From: Pachypanchax playfairii
Taxonomy: Eukaryota; Chordata; Actinopteri; Cyprinodontiformes; Aplocheilidae
Direction: 5' to 3'
Assembly (NCBI GenBank): GCA_006937955.1
Contig: SSNP01000123.1
Location: 308,894 to 372,893 of the forward strand
DNA: 64,000 nucleotides
Shown: positions 1 through 13,546 of the stretch, piece by piece
How positions within the stretch are numbered: the stretch's first letter is position 1
Layout of the letters: the number at the start of each line of letters is the position of its first letter
Notes under the pieces: generated by a model
Database searches by the model: none
What the model saw: the letters and a program-made list of their open reading frames with translations, nothing else
Told to the model about the DNA's origin: nothing
Made by a program: the position numbers and the translations under genes

Positions 1-2220
1 GCTAAAAACAAAAGGTGACAGAGCTTTTACAACAGCATCCTCAGAACTCTGGGACTTTAATCTTTATTTTTTTTATTTTTTTTATTTCAAACAGTTATCT
101 ACAATAACAAAGTAAATAAACAATACAGGAAACAGACAAAAGGAAAAAAAACATAAATAATAAAAATATATGTTAAAACATAGAATTTCTATCAACCAAC
201 CAATCTGTACAAAAAGAACCCCAAAATGTTCAAAAAGGGAGCAGGAGGAAGTCTTTGCTTATCTAGTCCTGTTACACAAAACAATCTGTCCTGTACATAC
301 ATAATCACACACCTATACGTATACAATTTTTATACAACATTGATACCAACAATTATCATATGTGCTTTAAACATTTTGTTATTGATTTTTATACAAATTA
401 TTTATATACTCCTTATATATTTTTTGAATCCTGTAATATTTTTACTTTGCTTTAATTTTTCATCAAGACAATTCCATAAAACAACTCCACAAACTGATAA
501 ACACATGCTGTTAAAAGCGCTATGGACAACTGGTTGCGTAAAATTGTATTTACGTTCAGTGAGCTTGGGAACTGTGAGCTCTGTGGAATTTTTAAAGAAG
601 AAGTTTAGTCTAATGTTTTAAAAATGATTTTAATGTGTCTCATTTAAAAAAAAACTGTTCCTATGACTCTATAAATATATAAATGTCTGTAGAAAGGTAT
701 CATACAGTGGCAATATTTTCTAGACCCATAAATTATTTTGATCTTTTGAGTATTTAGAAAGTCCAGACTTAACAGAAAAATAACAGTTTATAACCCGAGG
801 CTGGAGCGTCGTTAACAACCACCAGTCTCTACAATCCACCTTTTGATCAATTCAAATGACATGCGCAATATAACCATCAGGATTTTTTTTTTATTTGCAG
901 TTGTTAATAATTAAAATGTACCATTTTACAGTTAGAATTTCTCATGTGCAGTTGTTGTTTCACATTGTGAAATAAATTATGGTCTTTTGGATCACACTGT
1001 CTCTCAGAGAAAAAAACAATTTCAACCTCTGTGTCCTTTTTAATGGTATTATTTTATCCTACTGCAAAGCTTTTTATCCCCATTAACATTGTATTTTTTA
1101 ACAGAAAAATTTCTGTTATTATATTGCAAATGTTGTGATCATTCCCCTGCTAAGGGATGAATTGAGGTTGTTTTTATTGTTAAAACAAAAACCCTGTATA
1201 AATGTTTCAAATGGCTAAACTACTGAGTGACATTTTTCCAAAAGGAAATTATTTTAAATAAATCTTTGAACAACTCACACAAGACTTTCCTTACCAGAAC
1301 AATTTATAATCTACGTTACATCAATTTTGCTCTAAAAAATGTAAATGAGCCAGTTATTTTAACTTTAATTCAGCTTCCAGATAAAGATATTTAGATATTT
1401 ACTGACCTGTTACATCAACACCGTTCATTTGCGGAGATGCTCTAAGTATACCATGACAGTAAAAGTAGAACGTGGCATTATACCCAAAACAACACAATTT
1501 AAAAAATGTCATGCTTCATTAATGTTTGTATTACCATCTTAATGACTCAGCTACAAATTAAATATTAAATGCAGGTGTTTTTAATTAACTGAGTACCTCA
1601 ACGAGTTACCACCTGCATTTACTCAATTCCATCCAAATAAACTTTTCATTCCTTAATTAAAAAGCAAAGAATAACTCAAGTGAGTGAGAACATCTGAAAC
1701 GCCAGAGTTTTTTATTTATTTATTTGTGACAGTTTTAAGGTAAATCCAGCGGGTGGCAGTAGTTGTTAGCACAAACACTGAGAAAGGTCGGCGGGGATTG
1801 TTAAAGTTGCTTTAATGGAAAAAATAAAGAAGCCGCTGCCTTATTAACCAGTAAGTGACATGGCTGTTAACTGTCTTTCAATAAAAACGATGTAAGATGT
1901 GAACACTCTTCGCAATTCATGTTTTACTCCTAGTTCAGTTCACTATATGATTAAACATCCTAATAAACCCTTTACACATCAAACTAATCATAAGAGGGGA
2001 ATTTGAACATGTAACACCTGTTTATCTATTTGCAGTCCGTTTTTAATAATTTTTTTCCACTTCTATTAATTCTATTACCCCTGAACATTAATTTTTTGGA
2101 CAATTTCTGCAGCCTTAGCTCGTTAAACATATACCTTATGCTTATACTGTCATACTGGACTCACGGAGTGACTTAACAATTTATATAATAGAAAAATTGG
2201 AACAATAATTTCCCACCTCA
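1..2220. other. AT-rich non-coding stretch, no gene recognised
   Basis: Strongly AT-rich DNA with many short A and T runs. An open frame at 226-621 (+, 131 codons) is made of low-complexity I/L/Y/F-rich residues and has no recognisable domain, so I do not call it a gene. No RNA gene, clear transposon end or splice-linked exon was seen. It probably lies upstream of the cdkl5-like promoter. Confidence 0.5.
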
Positions 2221-2222
2221 AA

Positions 2223-2506
2223 CTAAACACCCTCAGACCGCAACACTGTTTTCTCTCTCGCTCCCCTCTTGAAACCGAACTGCTCTGCTATTGGTCATCA
2301 TGAAGGAGGCGTTGGAATGTGCACGAGCTTGGACCGTTTTCATTGGTCGCCGTCACGTCGCTCAAGCAGTTGCTTAGTGACGCGCCTGCAGCTTGTCAAA
2401 CGCACGATCCAGTTACTGGAGCTGCTTGCTGCAATGAAAATATCGTCGTTGGTGGGTGGATATATATGGGCCCAGTTCCATCATTTTCCCCCCAAACACA
2501 GACAGA
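2223..2506 (+). promoter_or_regulatory. Probable promoter and untranslated exon 1 of the cdkl5-like gene
   Basis: A GC-richer island in AT-rich surroundings. It has two ATTGGTC inverted CCAAT boxes (about 2,290 and 2,343), a GTCACGTCGC element resembling a CRE or E-box, and several CpGs. A plausible donor, AGA|GTGAGT, follows at 2,506/2,507. In mammals CDKL5 exon 1 is non-coding and the ATG lies in exon 2, so a promoter plus 5'UTR exon is expected about here, 2 kb upstream of the ATG exon at 4,530. The motifs are seen; the promoter role and the exact exon are inference. No TATA box is evident. Confidence 0.45.
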
Positions 2507-2559
2507 GTGAGTAGTTTAAATTATTGTTACTTAGACAGGACTAATAATCTTTTTTTAAA

Positions 2560-4370
2560 AGAAAGTAATTATGTCAAATACCAGCACAAAAACAGGCTTG
2601 AGGTTTGTTTTTGGCTACTTGGCGGTATTTTTAGTGAATCAACCAGAATAAACAACTGGTTTAGTGATAACGTAACTAGCTAAGAGTCCGGGTTTGGAAG
2701 CTGATAATGAGGCAGTTTGTAATAAGTTAGCAGGTGTGTTTTATACTGTGTGTTTGACTTGTTGGATTTATAGCTCTGCATTGGGAATGAGGGAGCAACA
2801 TTCATCAGTGGGCAGTCGTTGCTAACACACATGACACACGCGCTCCCACACACACAGTATTTCTGGTGTTTATTTGCTGCTGAAGATGTGAAATATTTGA
2901 AGGGGGAAAAAAAGGTTAATAAACAAGAAGACGAGGGCATTTTCTACCATGAAGGATTTTCTTACTCAGTGTGTCGTTGTTGTTTTGATTTTGTTATTTT
3001 GGACTTGTTCTAGTTTTGTGCAGCTCCCCAAAATTTGTGACGTTGTTTACTGGATTCCTTCATTTAACAGAATGAGGATCAGTTTGGCGGTTTTTTAATG
3101 ATCATAAATCCATGTTAACACAGATAACAGGGATCACATGAAAAGGCTTTACTGTGAATTCTTCATATTCAGTTCATTACCACGCATGACTCATTCTGTT
3201 TATTCAGACAAAATATAAAATCCACAGCGATGCCCAGTGCATTCCTGATCACACAAGCTTTCTAGACGTGGGCTTAGTGACCTGTCTTGAAAACAATAGG
3301 CTGTACTGTAGGCCAACCTCATGTACAGCTGGCTGTGATGCACACAATCACACAGGAATCAACATCCCAGTTAACTAAATCAATATTCTCAAGACTGCAA
3401 AGTGTTCCAGTTCCGTCTCGTCCTGTCCTCTTTGAGTTTGGCAACAGTTTACCTTTACCAGTGGCTCGCTGCTGAGTAAGAAAGACAACAGGGGAGAGTG
3501 AGTTTATTTTTGTTGCCGATGTTTTTGCATAGTGATGAGCAGCTCCTGTGCCCACAGCACCGTAGGAGACTGGGAGTGTGAGTAGGCTATGCAGAGTCCT
3601 TGAGCTTTCCAGAGAGGGGAAGATGAAATGGAGAAAGTGGTATCTGGAGTCTTATCTGATTCAATAAGCGTAAAGAGAGCGGAGAAACCTGAGGAAGTGC
3701 TTTGATCACATTAAGAATGTGTGTGGGACTGTTTCATTCTCCTGAAAAGGTAGGAACACTGGAAGAAATCAAACCTTTGTGATTTATATTTGGATTTTTT
3801 CCTTATAAACTTTCATAGGTTTGAATGTTGAATCTTCTAATACATGTTTATTGGACGCACCATTGATGCTCCACATTATGATCCATTCAAATCATATGCA
3901 GAGTGGCTCATGCTCTGATTGTATAATGTTGTATAATTTCTTTCTTTTGGCGCTGGAGAAAAAAAATCCTTGATAATGATGATAAGGGTTGTAACAGGCA
4001 CAATGTAAGAGGTCAATTATCTGGTAAAAAGCCTGTGTCATAAACTGAAATATGAAAAGGACATAATACAAGCAGGTCTAATAAAGAATTATATCAAGCT
4101 ACTTTTTTTGATGATGTGATCCATTGCTTTTTGGAGAGCAATTTCAGCCTCTTCTTAGATAATTTTACTGATTTCAGTGATTCATAAGTTAATGGTTAAT
4201 GTTAAGGAAAATCCAAACTAAATAATTTAAGTATTTATTTACCTCATAGTGAAGTAGAGTGCCCAGTTTGTCTTTGGTATTTCTCTTCTTACAAGTATGT
4301 TTGTCCTTTTTGTTCTGACAGCTAACTGAAGGGAGGGGTTTATTTTAATTTGATGCAATGTTTTCATGCA
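2560..4370. other. Non-coding, probable intron 1 of the cdkl5-like gene
   Basis: No coding exon recognised. The sequence is mixed single-copy-looking DNA between the putative 5'UTR exon and the ATG exon. It contains no repeat I can name with confidence. Confidence 0.4.
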
Positions 4371-4529
4371 GGTGAGGACGAGCTGATAAAAAAAGGCATG
4401 TGGCAAATACTATGGCTTACAGCAGATGTGTGGATGTCGGGAGCCGCCAGCTGGCTGCCTCACGCCATCCTGTAGCCAGAGCCTGCACGCCTGAGCTCCA
4501 TGCACCTCACACATCACACCTTTGACTTC

Positions 4530-7344
4530 ATGAAGATCCCTGACAGTGGTGATGTGATGAATAAATTTGAAGTTCTTGGGATTGTGGGTGAAGGTGAGAT
4601 GGCTTATTTATTTTAAAAAAAACTTTTCTATCCCCTGATAGTCAAGTCTAATCTATACAGCTGCTGCTTTGTGTGCGCTTATCAATATTTAGTGAGTTTA
4701 TCCAATTTTCTTGTGGACCAAAGGTCTTTAAAATCCTGATGTGTGCAAGTCCCAAAGCGAGACACTGTGAGCTCAATTCATAATATCGTCACGGAGGAAT
4801 TGAGTCTTTGGATGCAGTTTAATTTATTGTTCAACCCTGTTATTTTATATGGAATTGTTTTGGCCTCTGTTACTGAGAATACATATAAAGTGTTGAAAAG
4901 GAAAATTGTTATGATCCTCTACTCTGTTGCTGCAGAGTCGTTTTATCTATCACTTTGCTGAAATAAGCAAAGTCTTCTCTAAAAAAAGAAAAACCCCTGG
5001 GTGGACGCTTGTGCTGTTTATTGTCCAGAATTATTGTTAACGTCACTGATTATTGAGTTATTCACACCATTCTCACTAAGGCTACGTTCACACTGCAGGT
5101 CTTCACCAGTATAAACTACAGATGTGGACTTTGTGCTGATTCCTGGATCCAGATGATGATCCGAATCGCTCCCAAAATCCAGTTGACTGATCCATATGCT
5201 ATTCCCAACCTCCTATAAATTTCACTCATATGTTCATAACATTTCCAGTGTTATGCTGGCGTCATGTATATTAGGACCCAAATGCAGAGAGGCAAACTCA
5301 GGGAAAGTATAATCTTCAACGTTTAATGAGAACAAAAGAGCTGATGGAGCAGCAAACAAAAACTAAACTTACGAGTGGTAGACAAGGTGCTCAGGAGGGC
5401 CGGAGGGAGCGGAGGAATGAGCACAGAGATCACATGGTAAAACATCCAAAAAAACCTCCAAAATCAGAACCTAAAAAATCAAGAACCAGATGACAAAGAC
5501 ACAAACTCAACATGCTGCTTAAATAGGAACTGAACACAACGCAAACTAATCACACCGACGAGAAACAGCTGAGAGGGGCAAGGTACTGAGGAACACATAA
5601 GGAGAAGAGGAAGTGAAGACAATACCAAAGTAAAAGCAGAACAGGAAGTGCAGAGCTGTAATAAAATAAAAGCTGAACACAAAGGCAGGGGAATGAGACG
5701 CGACAAAAGACCAAACCATGTAACAAGGAGGGAGCAGGGAAAATAACAACACAAAATCACAGATAAACTGGAAAAACATATCTTGAAGAATTAATAAAGA
5801 AATAAACAAAACCCAAAACAACATCCAGTTGTTGGACTAAAAGACAACCCAATAAATAAACCAATGCCAATGAAAGCACAATCTCATCAGCAGAGGATAT
5901 GAGCAGATATTTAAAACAAATAAAATGAAGACGAGGTTTTTCATCTTAGTAATTGGCAAAGCACCTCGTCTCTTGCCTCCAGCAGCTCTGTTGGTATAAG
6001 GTTGCAGCAGACCTGAAGTGAGACCACCCAGTTGTTTTTATGTCTATCTATACTCTGAGAAACCTTGAGTCTGAAATGTAAAAGCAGAGGATTGTCTGTT
6101 GATGAGTTGTTTTGGAGGAGTTGGTTTTGGTGCCACATTAAACCTGTAGCAGTTTATCTGTAACTTTAACTCTAACTTCCTGCAGTTCTCTTGATCCAGC
6201 ATCATTGATTTTTCCCTATTGATGAGAGGTTGGTCAATTTTGCTAATGATTTAGGTCTAAGTGCTTTATGTGGTTTTATTCCAGCAATTAAACCCACTTC
6301 TGTGTAAATATTCACTGTTTAATCAGAGACACTGAAAGTGTCAAAATGAGAGAAATTATTCTTTAAACCAACAAACTGCACAACTTTTTTTTGTTATCAA
6401 ACAGAAGTAAAACTTTGATAGAGTTCGTCATCAAGTAACTGATCCATTTTGGAGGATATTAAAGTAAAGAAAAATATACGTACTGAAAGTTTTGATAAAC
6501 CTCTCCTACTGATGTCATTATTGTCATGCTCTTCTTTAGCGTTTCCTTTTACTGTCACACAAATTGTTAAGAATTCATTGCTTTTAGTGTTAATTTAGAA
6601 TTTATGAGCAATAAAGGTTTTTTTTCATAGCAGCCCCTGTAAGCAGCTGCTTAAAAAAAAAGAATTGTGAAAGCACTCACACTTAGAAAGCTGAAAGGCA
6701 TAACTCTGAGTGAATGAAAGCTATTCAGACTCCATTAACATGTTAAAGTAAAACATTGCATGTAATATAAAGTAGCTGCAAGTTGCATCTCGATGGTGAA
6801 AAGATTCCTGCTCAGTTTTCCATCTGACCTGTGTAATCTGTGTAACCTGGATGTATTTACAGTACATTAGATCACTGTCATGCAGGGAGCAGAAAACTTT
6901 CCGTAGATCCATCGTGCTTGTGAAGGAGCACAGAGCGGTTTGTCATATGCCTGCTCCGTCCAAGATTTTCTCTTGAACCCTCGGGGGATGCGTGTGTGTG
7001 ACTGCCAGGGTCGATAACATCAGAAGTACAGTAGCTTGCCAACACTCGTGTCCTACTTCTTGAACCACCTGCTCTTTTACAGAGAGATGTTTCTTTTTTT
7101 TTACCAATTCATGTTAACTTATAGAAGACATAAAAAGATGATTTTTAGATCCATGAACTCTCGTTCCCACAGTTTGGCCCACTAACTTTATGTAATACAG
7201 TTAAACTAGCTAAATGTGGGTAGTCTCTTTTTATTCCTGATCAAATATCACACTACATGTTGAAAAAATTGTGTTTAGGAACTCAGCGTGTGGTCTGTTT
7301 CTCCTGTAGGTGCTTATGGTGTTGTTCTGAAGTGCAGACACAAG
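4530..7344 (+). CDS. cdkl5: cdkl5-like kinase gene, 5' coding exons only (partial)
   Basis: Encodes the first 33 residues of a cyclin-dependent-kinase-like 5 protein, a CMGC serine/threonine kinase important in neurons. Exon A is 4,530-4,593, starts with ATG and ends in donor G|GTGAGA. Exon B is 7,310-7,344, with acceptor CTCCTGTAG and donor AAG|GTAAGG. Spliced, they read MKIPDSGDVMNKFEVLG, then the glycine-rich ATP loop GEGAYGVVLKC and RHK. Human CDKL5 starts almost identically, and its exon junctions fall at c.64 and c.99, exactly the phases seen here (64 + 35 nt). This start is chosen because it matches the family N-terminus. The next human exon (ETHEIVAIKKF, with the catalytic lysine), the rest of the kinase domain and the large C-terminal exon were not found downstream. 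Either intron 3 runs past an assembly join, or this is a 5' fragment. Family identity is secure; gene completeness is not. Confidence 0.85.
5088..5250 (+). mobile_element. 5' end of a Harbinger-like MITE fragment
   Basis: A left end GGCTACGTTCACACTGCAGG follows a TAA at about 5,091. The same terminal sequence bounds the element at 17,811-18,480, where a TTA duplication is visible. No matching right end was found, so this is a truncated copy in the cdkl5-like intron. Confidence 0.45.
5262..5840. mobile_element. Possible solo LTR or LTR-derived repeat
   Basis: The block starts near a GTCATGTATATTAGGACCC motif followed by CAAATGCAG and AAACTCAGG stretches and an AACG/TTTAATGAG segment. This opening style is shared by many fish gypsy LTRs. 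Open frames on the minus strand are compositionally biased and not convincing as proteins. No target duplication or coding interior was identified. Tentative. Confidence 0.3.
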
Positions 7345-7965
7345 GTAAGGTCAAACCTTTAATCTTCTTTAGTGTTTATTATCTACATTTGAACAACAGT
7401 TCCAGAATATTAGCTTAAACTATCCACAACAAGCTACCGTAATTTAAACATGGACCATAGAAAGTATGAAAGTAACATTTTCCTCTTTGTGAGAAAAGAA
7501 GCCATAATATCCTTTTTACAGGTGTTGTATTTTTGCAACCAGAGTCTGCGCACTAGAAACATGGGTGTGAAAGCCCCGCCTACTCATATGCACACAAAAA
7601 AGCTACTAGCGAGAATACGTTTTCTTGGCTTCAGCTTTTTAGTTGCATTCAAGTGTTTAGTTTCTATTTATCCTGATTAATTTATGTCCATCTCACACAC
7701 AGTGTTCATGCTGTAATCGATCACGGGTTCATGACTGATGTGAGGATTACATAAGCAACACAAACATTTGAATGTGATCTTTGAACTCAGCTGTTTTCAT
7801 TTGGAAAAAGTTAGAATTATTAATGACTTGCTGTCAAATATTTATCTTTATCTATATAGAAGTGGCTGACTTGTGTCTATAAGGAACTGCATGATTGAGA
7901 TCTTGAGAAGCTACTTATTGCTGTTTTGTTGGAGTTTTGGGGATTTATTAACGGTGACTGTAGTT
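7345..7965. other. Non-coding, intron of the cdkl5-like gene
   Basis: No exon or named repeat recognised between cdkl5-like exon B and the Tc1-like element. Confidence 0.4.
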
Positions 7966-7969
7966 CTGT

Positions 7970-9356
7970 GAAACAGTCACGTCCATATATATTTGGACAT
8001 TAACACAAGTTTTGTTATTTTAGCTGTTTACCAAAACATATTCAATATACAATCAATATGGGCTTAAAGTGCAGAACCTCAGCAGAACTTGAGGGGATTC
8101 ACGTCCAAATTGGATGAAGGCTTTAGGAATTACGGCTCTTTAATATGTAGCCACCTCTTTTTCAAGGGACCAAAGGACAGTTGACTCAAAAGCTGTTTGA
8201 CAGGTGTGGGCTGTTCCCTCTTTAATCCACCATCAATTAAGCAGGTAAAAGGTCTGGAGTTGCTTCCAGATGTGGCATTTGCATTTAGAGGCTGTTGCTG
8301 TGAACCCACAACATGCAGTCAAAGGATCTCTCAATGGAAGTGAAACAAACCACTGAAAACAAGAAGAAATCCATCAGAGAGATAGTGGAAATGTTCCGAG
8401 TGGTCAAATCGGTGAGAGACGTGTCTATGCATCTCTTCCAAATCAAATTCTTATTGTGCAAATGATACTTGGTCAATAAAGCTTGATTCTGATTCGGATC
8501 AACAGTGATACATTCTGAGAAGGGTTAGGGGTTAGACCTGAAGACCTGAACCAGAATGATGTGAAGAAGAAAGTATGGAGAAGACTTGGAACGTCTCATG
8601 ATCCAAAGCACACCACATCTTCTGTAAAACATGGTGGAGGCAGTGTGATGGTGTGGGCGTGTCTGGCTTCCACTGGATCACTAGTGTTTATTGATGATGT
8701 AACAGTAGACAGAAGCAGTCAGATGAATTATGAAGTGTATAAGGATCTACTTTCTGCTCAGATTCAGCCAAATGCAGCAACGTTGATTGGACGGCGCTTC
8801 ACAGGACAGATGGAGAATGACCCAAACAGATTGTAAAAGCAACCCAGGAGTTTCTTAAGGAAAAGAAGAAGAATATTCTACAATGGTCGAGTCAATCACC
8901 AGATCTCAAACCAATCGAGCAACATTTCACTTGCTTGATATAAAACTTAAGACAGAAAGACCCACAAACAAACAACAAGACAGAAGACAGCTGCAGTAAA
9001 GGAAGAAAACCAGAATCTGGTCATGTCCAAGAGTTCCAGACTTGAGACAGTCATTGCCTTCAAAGGATTCTCAACAAAGAATCAAAAATAAACATTTTAT
9101 TTATGGTACTATTTATTTGTCCTGTTAACTTTGAGCCCCTGAAATGAGACTTTGTATAAAGATAGTTGTAATTCCTCAACGTTTTATAGGATATTTTTGT
9201 TCAGTACCTTAAATTAAACCTGAAAATCTGCACTTCAGTTGCATCTCAGTTGTTTCATTTCAGATCAAGTGTGGTGACATGCAGAGTCCAAATCATGAAA
9301 ATTGTGTTACTGTTCAAATATTTCTGGGCCTAACTATATATTGACCTTCACAGTCT
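7970..9356 (+). mobile_element. Decayed Tc1/mariner-like transposon
   Basis: About 1.4 kb, the usual Tc1 size. The left end near 7,974 reads CAGTCACGTCCATATATA followed by TTTGGACATTAACACAAG. The reverse complement of the right end (about 9,280-9,356) gives a related AATATTTGAACAGTAACACAA, so imperfect inverted ends are visible. The interior has the start of a transposase near 8,315 and a clear C-terminal half from 8,561. Several stops and frame breaks make it non-functional. TA target duplications could not be fixed exactly. Confidence 0.8.
8561..8960 (+). pseudogene. Tc1-like transposase remnant (DDE catalytic half)
   Basis: The frame from 8,561 to 8,836 contains VKHGGGSVMVWACLASTG, the hallmark Tc1 segment around the second catalytic Asp, then LVFIDDVTVD and NYEVYKDLL. 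It continues to a GRRF and NDPN stretch corresponding to the family QDNDPKHT block. After a stop at 8,836, further codons in other frames (about 8,880-8,940) resemble the family block WPSQSPDLNPIE. Stops and shifts abolish function. The N-terminal DNA-binding half is mostly unreadable. It cuts and pastes DNA in intact relatives; here it is a fossil. Confidence 0.75.
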
Positions 9357-9359
9357 TTT

Positions 9360-12300
9360 GTGGATCTAATAATTGGATCAGGGTTAAATTAGTTAGCTTC
9401 TGACTTTAAAAGGAGAATTCTTGTGACTCAATTTTAGTGTCATTATAGTGTCTCTGCATCAAAAGTCTAACATGGTTGTTGTTTTGTGTCTGGTCAGGTC
9501 CACTGGTAGGAAAGATCTGCTTTGAGAAATTGCTAATCAGTCAACTTTATTTCCTCCAGTGCCTCATTTTGTTTTCATTTATGTGAAAGTGGCTTGATAG
9601 GAGGTTTTGATGCAGTTTGTTTTTAGCATAAAACAGAAACCAAAGCTGTAACAGAAAATAGCAAAGCCATAAGAAGGAGACAGCCCACACTGGAGTAATA
9701 GCCTTGTCATCCTCATCATTTGAAGAGGATGCTGTCGCAGAAACTGACAGCAATCCAGTATGAATGAAAAAAACAAAATACCTCCTACTTACAGAGATCT
9801 GCAGGAAAAAACAACAACAAAAACAACCCAGAACATTTCCTCAACCCTCCTAATCAATGTTCAGTAAACTTTCTGCTAAAATTCTTCTTTTATCACTTCT
9901 GTGATGTAACTGAGTATAGCTTTAAGAAATGTTACACTTGTTTCTAAAAGACACTGAAAAACAAGGGACAGTTCTGCTGTGAGCCGGAAACGCAGCCTGT
10001 AATTACTGGGCTTTATTACTCAAACTGATTGATCACACGACTTGGCAGCTGCAAATGCCAACGTCTCCATTTTAAACAACAGAACCCACATTGATGGGCC
10101 TCACTTTGGTTCACACAACAGTTGGTGTCTGCTGTCTGTAATGTTTTCTTTGTTCTGATTAACTGCAAAAATCCATCAGCAACAACGTGACTGCAGTTTT
10201 CTGGATCTTTAAGTAAACTGTGATATTTAGATTTTAATGAAGTTGAAGCCTAAACTCTGAATATATGATTTGCACTCTGAGCTTTCCTTTACTTTTGGAA
10301 AGTGTAACAATGTGCACTGCTGATCGAACTGATCCGTGTGACTGTTTAGCTTGACGTGTGAAAGCACAGGAGAATGAATTCTCTGGCTGCAGATCAATAT
10401 GGACCGCTGCCATCTGGAAAATTTTTGCAGCGTTACTGTGAATGAACCCCCGTGTTTTTTCAAGGGCTAACTCATCGATCTATGCTGCATAATTAGGTGC
10501 GCATACACAACAGTGATGGCACGCAGTCAAACACAGGCCTCACAAACACAAACACACAGACAATCAGCTGACACTTACAGTGCAGAACAGCACATAAATC
10601 TGCAGAGGGTTTCCTGGTGCTGCATCTCTGGACCAGTCGCTGTTGTGGTCAGAAAAAAATGGTGCATTTATGTGAAACTACAGCTGATCGATATTCAACG
10701 AGCACAAGCATACTTTGCTAAAAAAATACACATTTTTAAGGAAAATAATGATATTAAATCAAGATATTGGGTGAAGTATAAAAAAGATGTAAATACTCCG
10801 ACTTACATCAACCAGTTTTCTCACATTAACTTGAATCTATTTAAAACGATGGTAGATTACTGTGTGCAAGACCCCCCACATCAGCTGTACAGGATGTGTA
10901 GATGAAAAGAGGAGGCAGCTGGGCTGATTGCAGTAGGAGGACAGGACAGAGACAGAGTAGTGATGATGTCATATGTAGAGGGTTCAGGTGTGTTATTTAA
11001 AACCAACACACCAATAAACATCAATAGATTTTCCAAAAATACAGAAAGTAGTTTAAGAGAATTTTTAAAAACACAAAATAGTATTCTTATTATTTTAGTA
11101 TTACATCTTTTAATCGCAATGCTGTGTGTTGCTTGTTAAGTGTTTAGAGGGACCATGCGTTACATGTTTTTAATAAGACAGGAAATGGATTTGGAGAAAT
11201 TTTAGATGATTCGTCCAAGTGTTGCTCAATTGCACCGTTCCCTTGGCAACACAAAAAAAGGCTTGTGATCTGGGGTCTTTTTGGGTTTTCTCACATGAGA
11301 ACTGTTCATTTCAAGTCCTTCCACAGCATTTGCCTAATATTAAGAACATGTTTTTACTTTGGCTGCCAAGAATAATGAGTTTATTTTTCACTGTTGATTC
11401 TGTGGAATAATAATTTAAGATGCATGTCCTGTTGGGTGACCTACCTCCTGAGATTAACCTCAGTGTGTCATAAGAGATTCTTTAAGAATTTATCTGGATT
11501 TTAAATTAATCACTTCATGAATTCTGATGAGCTGTCCTGACCCACACTCATCAAAAGGAAACCCAAACCATGATACTTCCACTCTCATGTTTCACAAATG
11601 TGACAAAGATTTTCAAGGATTTCGTCTTCAAACATCATGATTCTTTTTTTAACCAAAAAATATCAGTCTGATTTGTTTATGAAATATTTTCCCAACAGCC
11701 TTCCTGCCCATCTGTGTAATCTTAGCTTCTCTCTACAGATGGGCTTGTTTAAGATAATTGTTCTGTTTTTTCCCTATCTGGTGCTGCTCTGTTGTCAGTA
11801 TCCTCACTGCAAGCTTTTACTGTACTGTCCTTCTCTGGTTTATCACTGGGATTGGCCTTGCTCTTGGACTCATCTGTGTTGGTTGTGTTGTGGTATGATA
11901 AAGTCCAAACTCCAGATATGGTTCTGTAACCTTTTATATCCTGCTGAATATCAGCAAATGTTTTCCTCAAGGCTTTTTGAAATCTCTTCTGTTTGTGCCG
12001 CAGTGACACACTCCCACAAACATATGACGTGGAAGTCAGACTTTGGGAGATCTCTGTTTGTTAAATGAAAAGCAGCACCCACACACACCTGTTTGCCAGT
12101 GGTTTCTAAGAAATGACTCAAATTTAATCTTCAAATTAACTCTTCCAAGAGGTTTGCATGTTTTTATTACCATATTTGTTTAAGGAGGAACTGTTGGTTT
12201 ACTTTTAGTTTTTTTTTATTACATCTCGATTACAAATCTGGGTAAATGGCTAAATTTTAGGTAATTTTTAGTAGAAATAGAAGATCCTAAAGGGGTTTCA

Positions 12301-13545
12301 CAGCATTTAAATCATCATTATAAAGGATTTAATATACATAGATTTATGTAAGATATTCACCAGATAATGACATACAAATCATATATCACATTAGATCTTT
12401 TTCTTGTTACCATTTCAAACCTTTTCTATTTAAGGCCCAGATGAGAATGAGCATGTGCTGCCTGAGCTAGTCATTCAGTGTCATTTTCAGGAAGAATTCA
12501 AGTTTATCTTGTGTTTTGTATGATCCTACTTTAGAGCAGTTACTTTACCAGCTCAGCGGGTGTCTCAAGTGACGTAAAGGGTTGTGATTGGGCAATACAC
12601 ACCTGCATGTGATAGCCAAGCAAATCAAACCCTCTTTAAGCACTCACACTGGTAAAAACTGAATTTGCATTGCTAATGTGTAACTGCTGCTGTTTTCTGT
12701 TATGACATGTTCTTTGAACAAAACAGAAGATGGATCGCTTATGAGTTTTGGCTCTGATAAATTCTACATGTTTTAAGCACCATTTCAAAACACTGATTAA
12801 AACGTTAAATCAATATCCGCATCACACAGCTCCAAGTCCAGAATCTTTCATGAGCGTTTCCCAAAATATCTCAATTTTCACATGTGATTTGCAAGGCCTT
12901 GTGTTCATGTTGCTCGAATTTTGAACTTGGCTGAAAAGTTCATAAATTTTCTGTCTGAGTTTTCAGAGTCATTGAGGTAAAACCTTTCAGTTCAGTTTCA
13001 GAGTCAGAAAGTGTAAGAAATCTGAGACAAACTTTAGGAGGTGTTGGCAACCTGTGAAACAAAGATTTGACTGTATCTAAAAAATCTGACATTCTGAGCA
13101 TGACTACATTACAAATAAAATCAGGTTAATTTTTAAGCAAATCATGATAGTGAAGACTTTGAGAGAATAAATTGTGAATTTTAAAAAAAATATTTACTGG
13201 AATGCCACCATTTATTCAGTTTTGACACAAAAAAAGTGTCAGAAGTACTCATTTATTGTGACTTCAACAGAACATTTGCATCTTTACTCGCAATTTTGTT
13301 TCCATCTAGTTAGCTCAATTATTCAATTGCACCGTTACCTTAGCAACACAAAAGCAAAAAACATTTGTTCTTATAAACACTCAGTACTGTGACCTATAGT
13401 TCTTATAAATCAGCAGAAGCGTTTCAATAAAAGCACTTCATCTGTCAATCGCATCAGCTAACAACAGAGTACAAATAGTGATGTAAATGTGGCAGTTTCA
13501 AGACAAGATCAAATATATTAGTGAAAGAAAAAATATATAACACTT
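9360..13545. other. Non-coding stretch, no gene recognised
   Basis: Several open frames of 60-143 codons occur (for example 10,513-10,905 + and 11,637-12,068 +). None shows a domain, splice-linked neighbours or family similarity that I recognise. A 33-bp segment at 10,895-10,927 recurs exactly inside the SINE at 13,547. I found no remaining cdkl5 exon here by eye. Confidence 0.4.
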
Positions 13546-13546
13546 A

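Noticed and set aside
226..621. 131-codon plus-strand frame
   Set aside because: Low-complexity hydrophobic translation of AT-rich DNA with no family resemblance or exon neighbours.
10513..10905. 130-codon plus-strand frame as a gene
   Set aside because: No recognisable domain, no flanking splice-linked exons, and its end overlaps the segment shared with a SINE.
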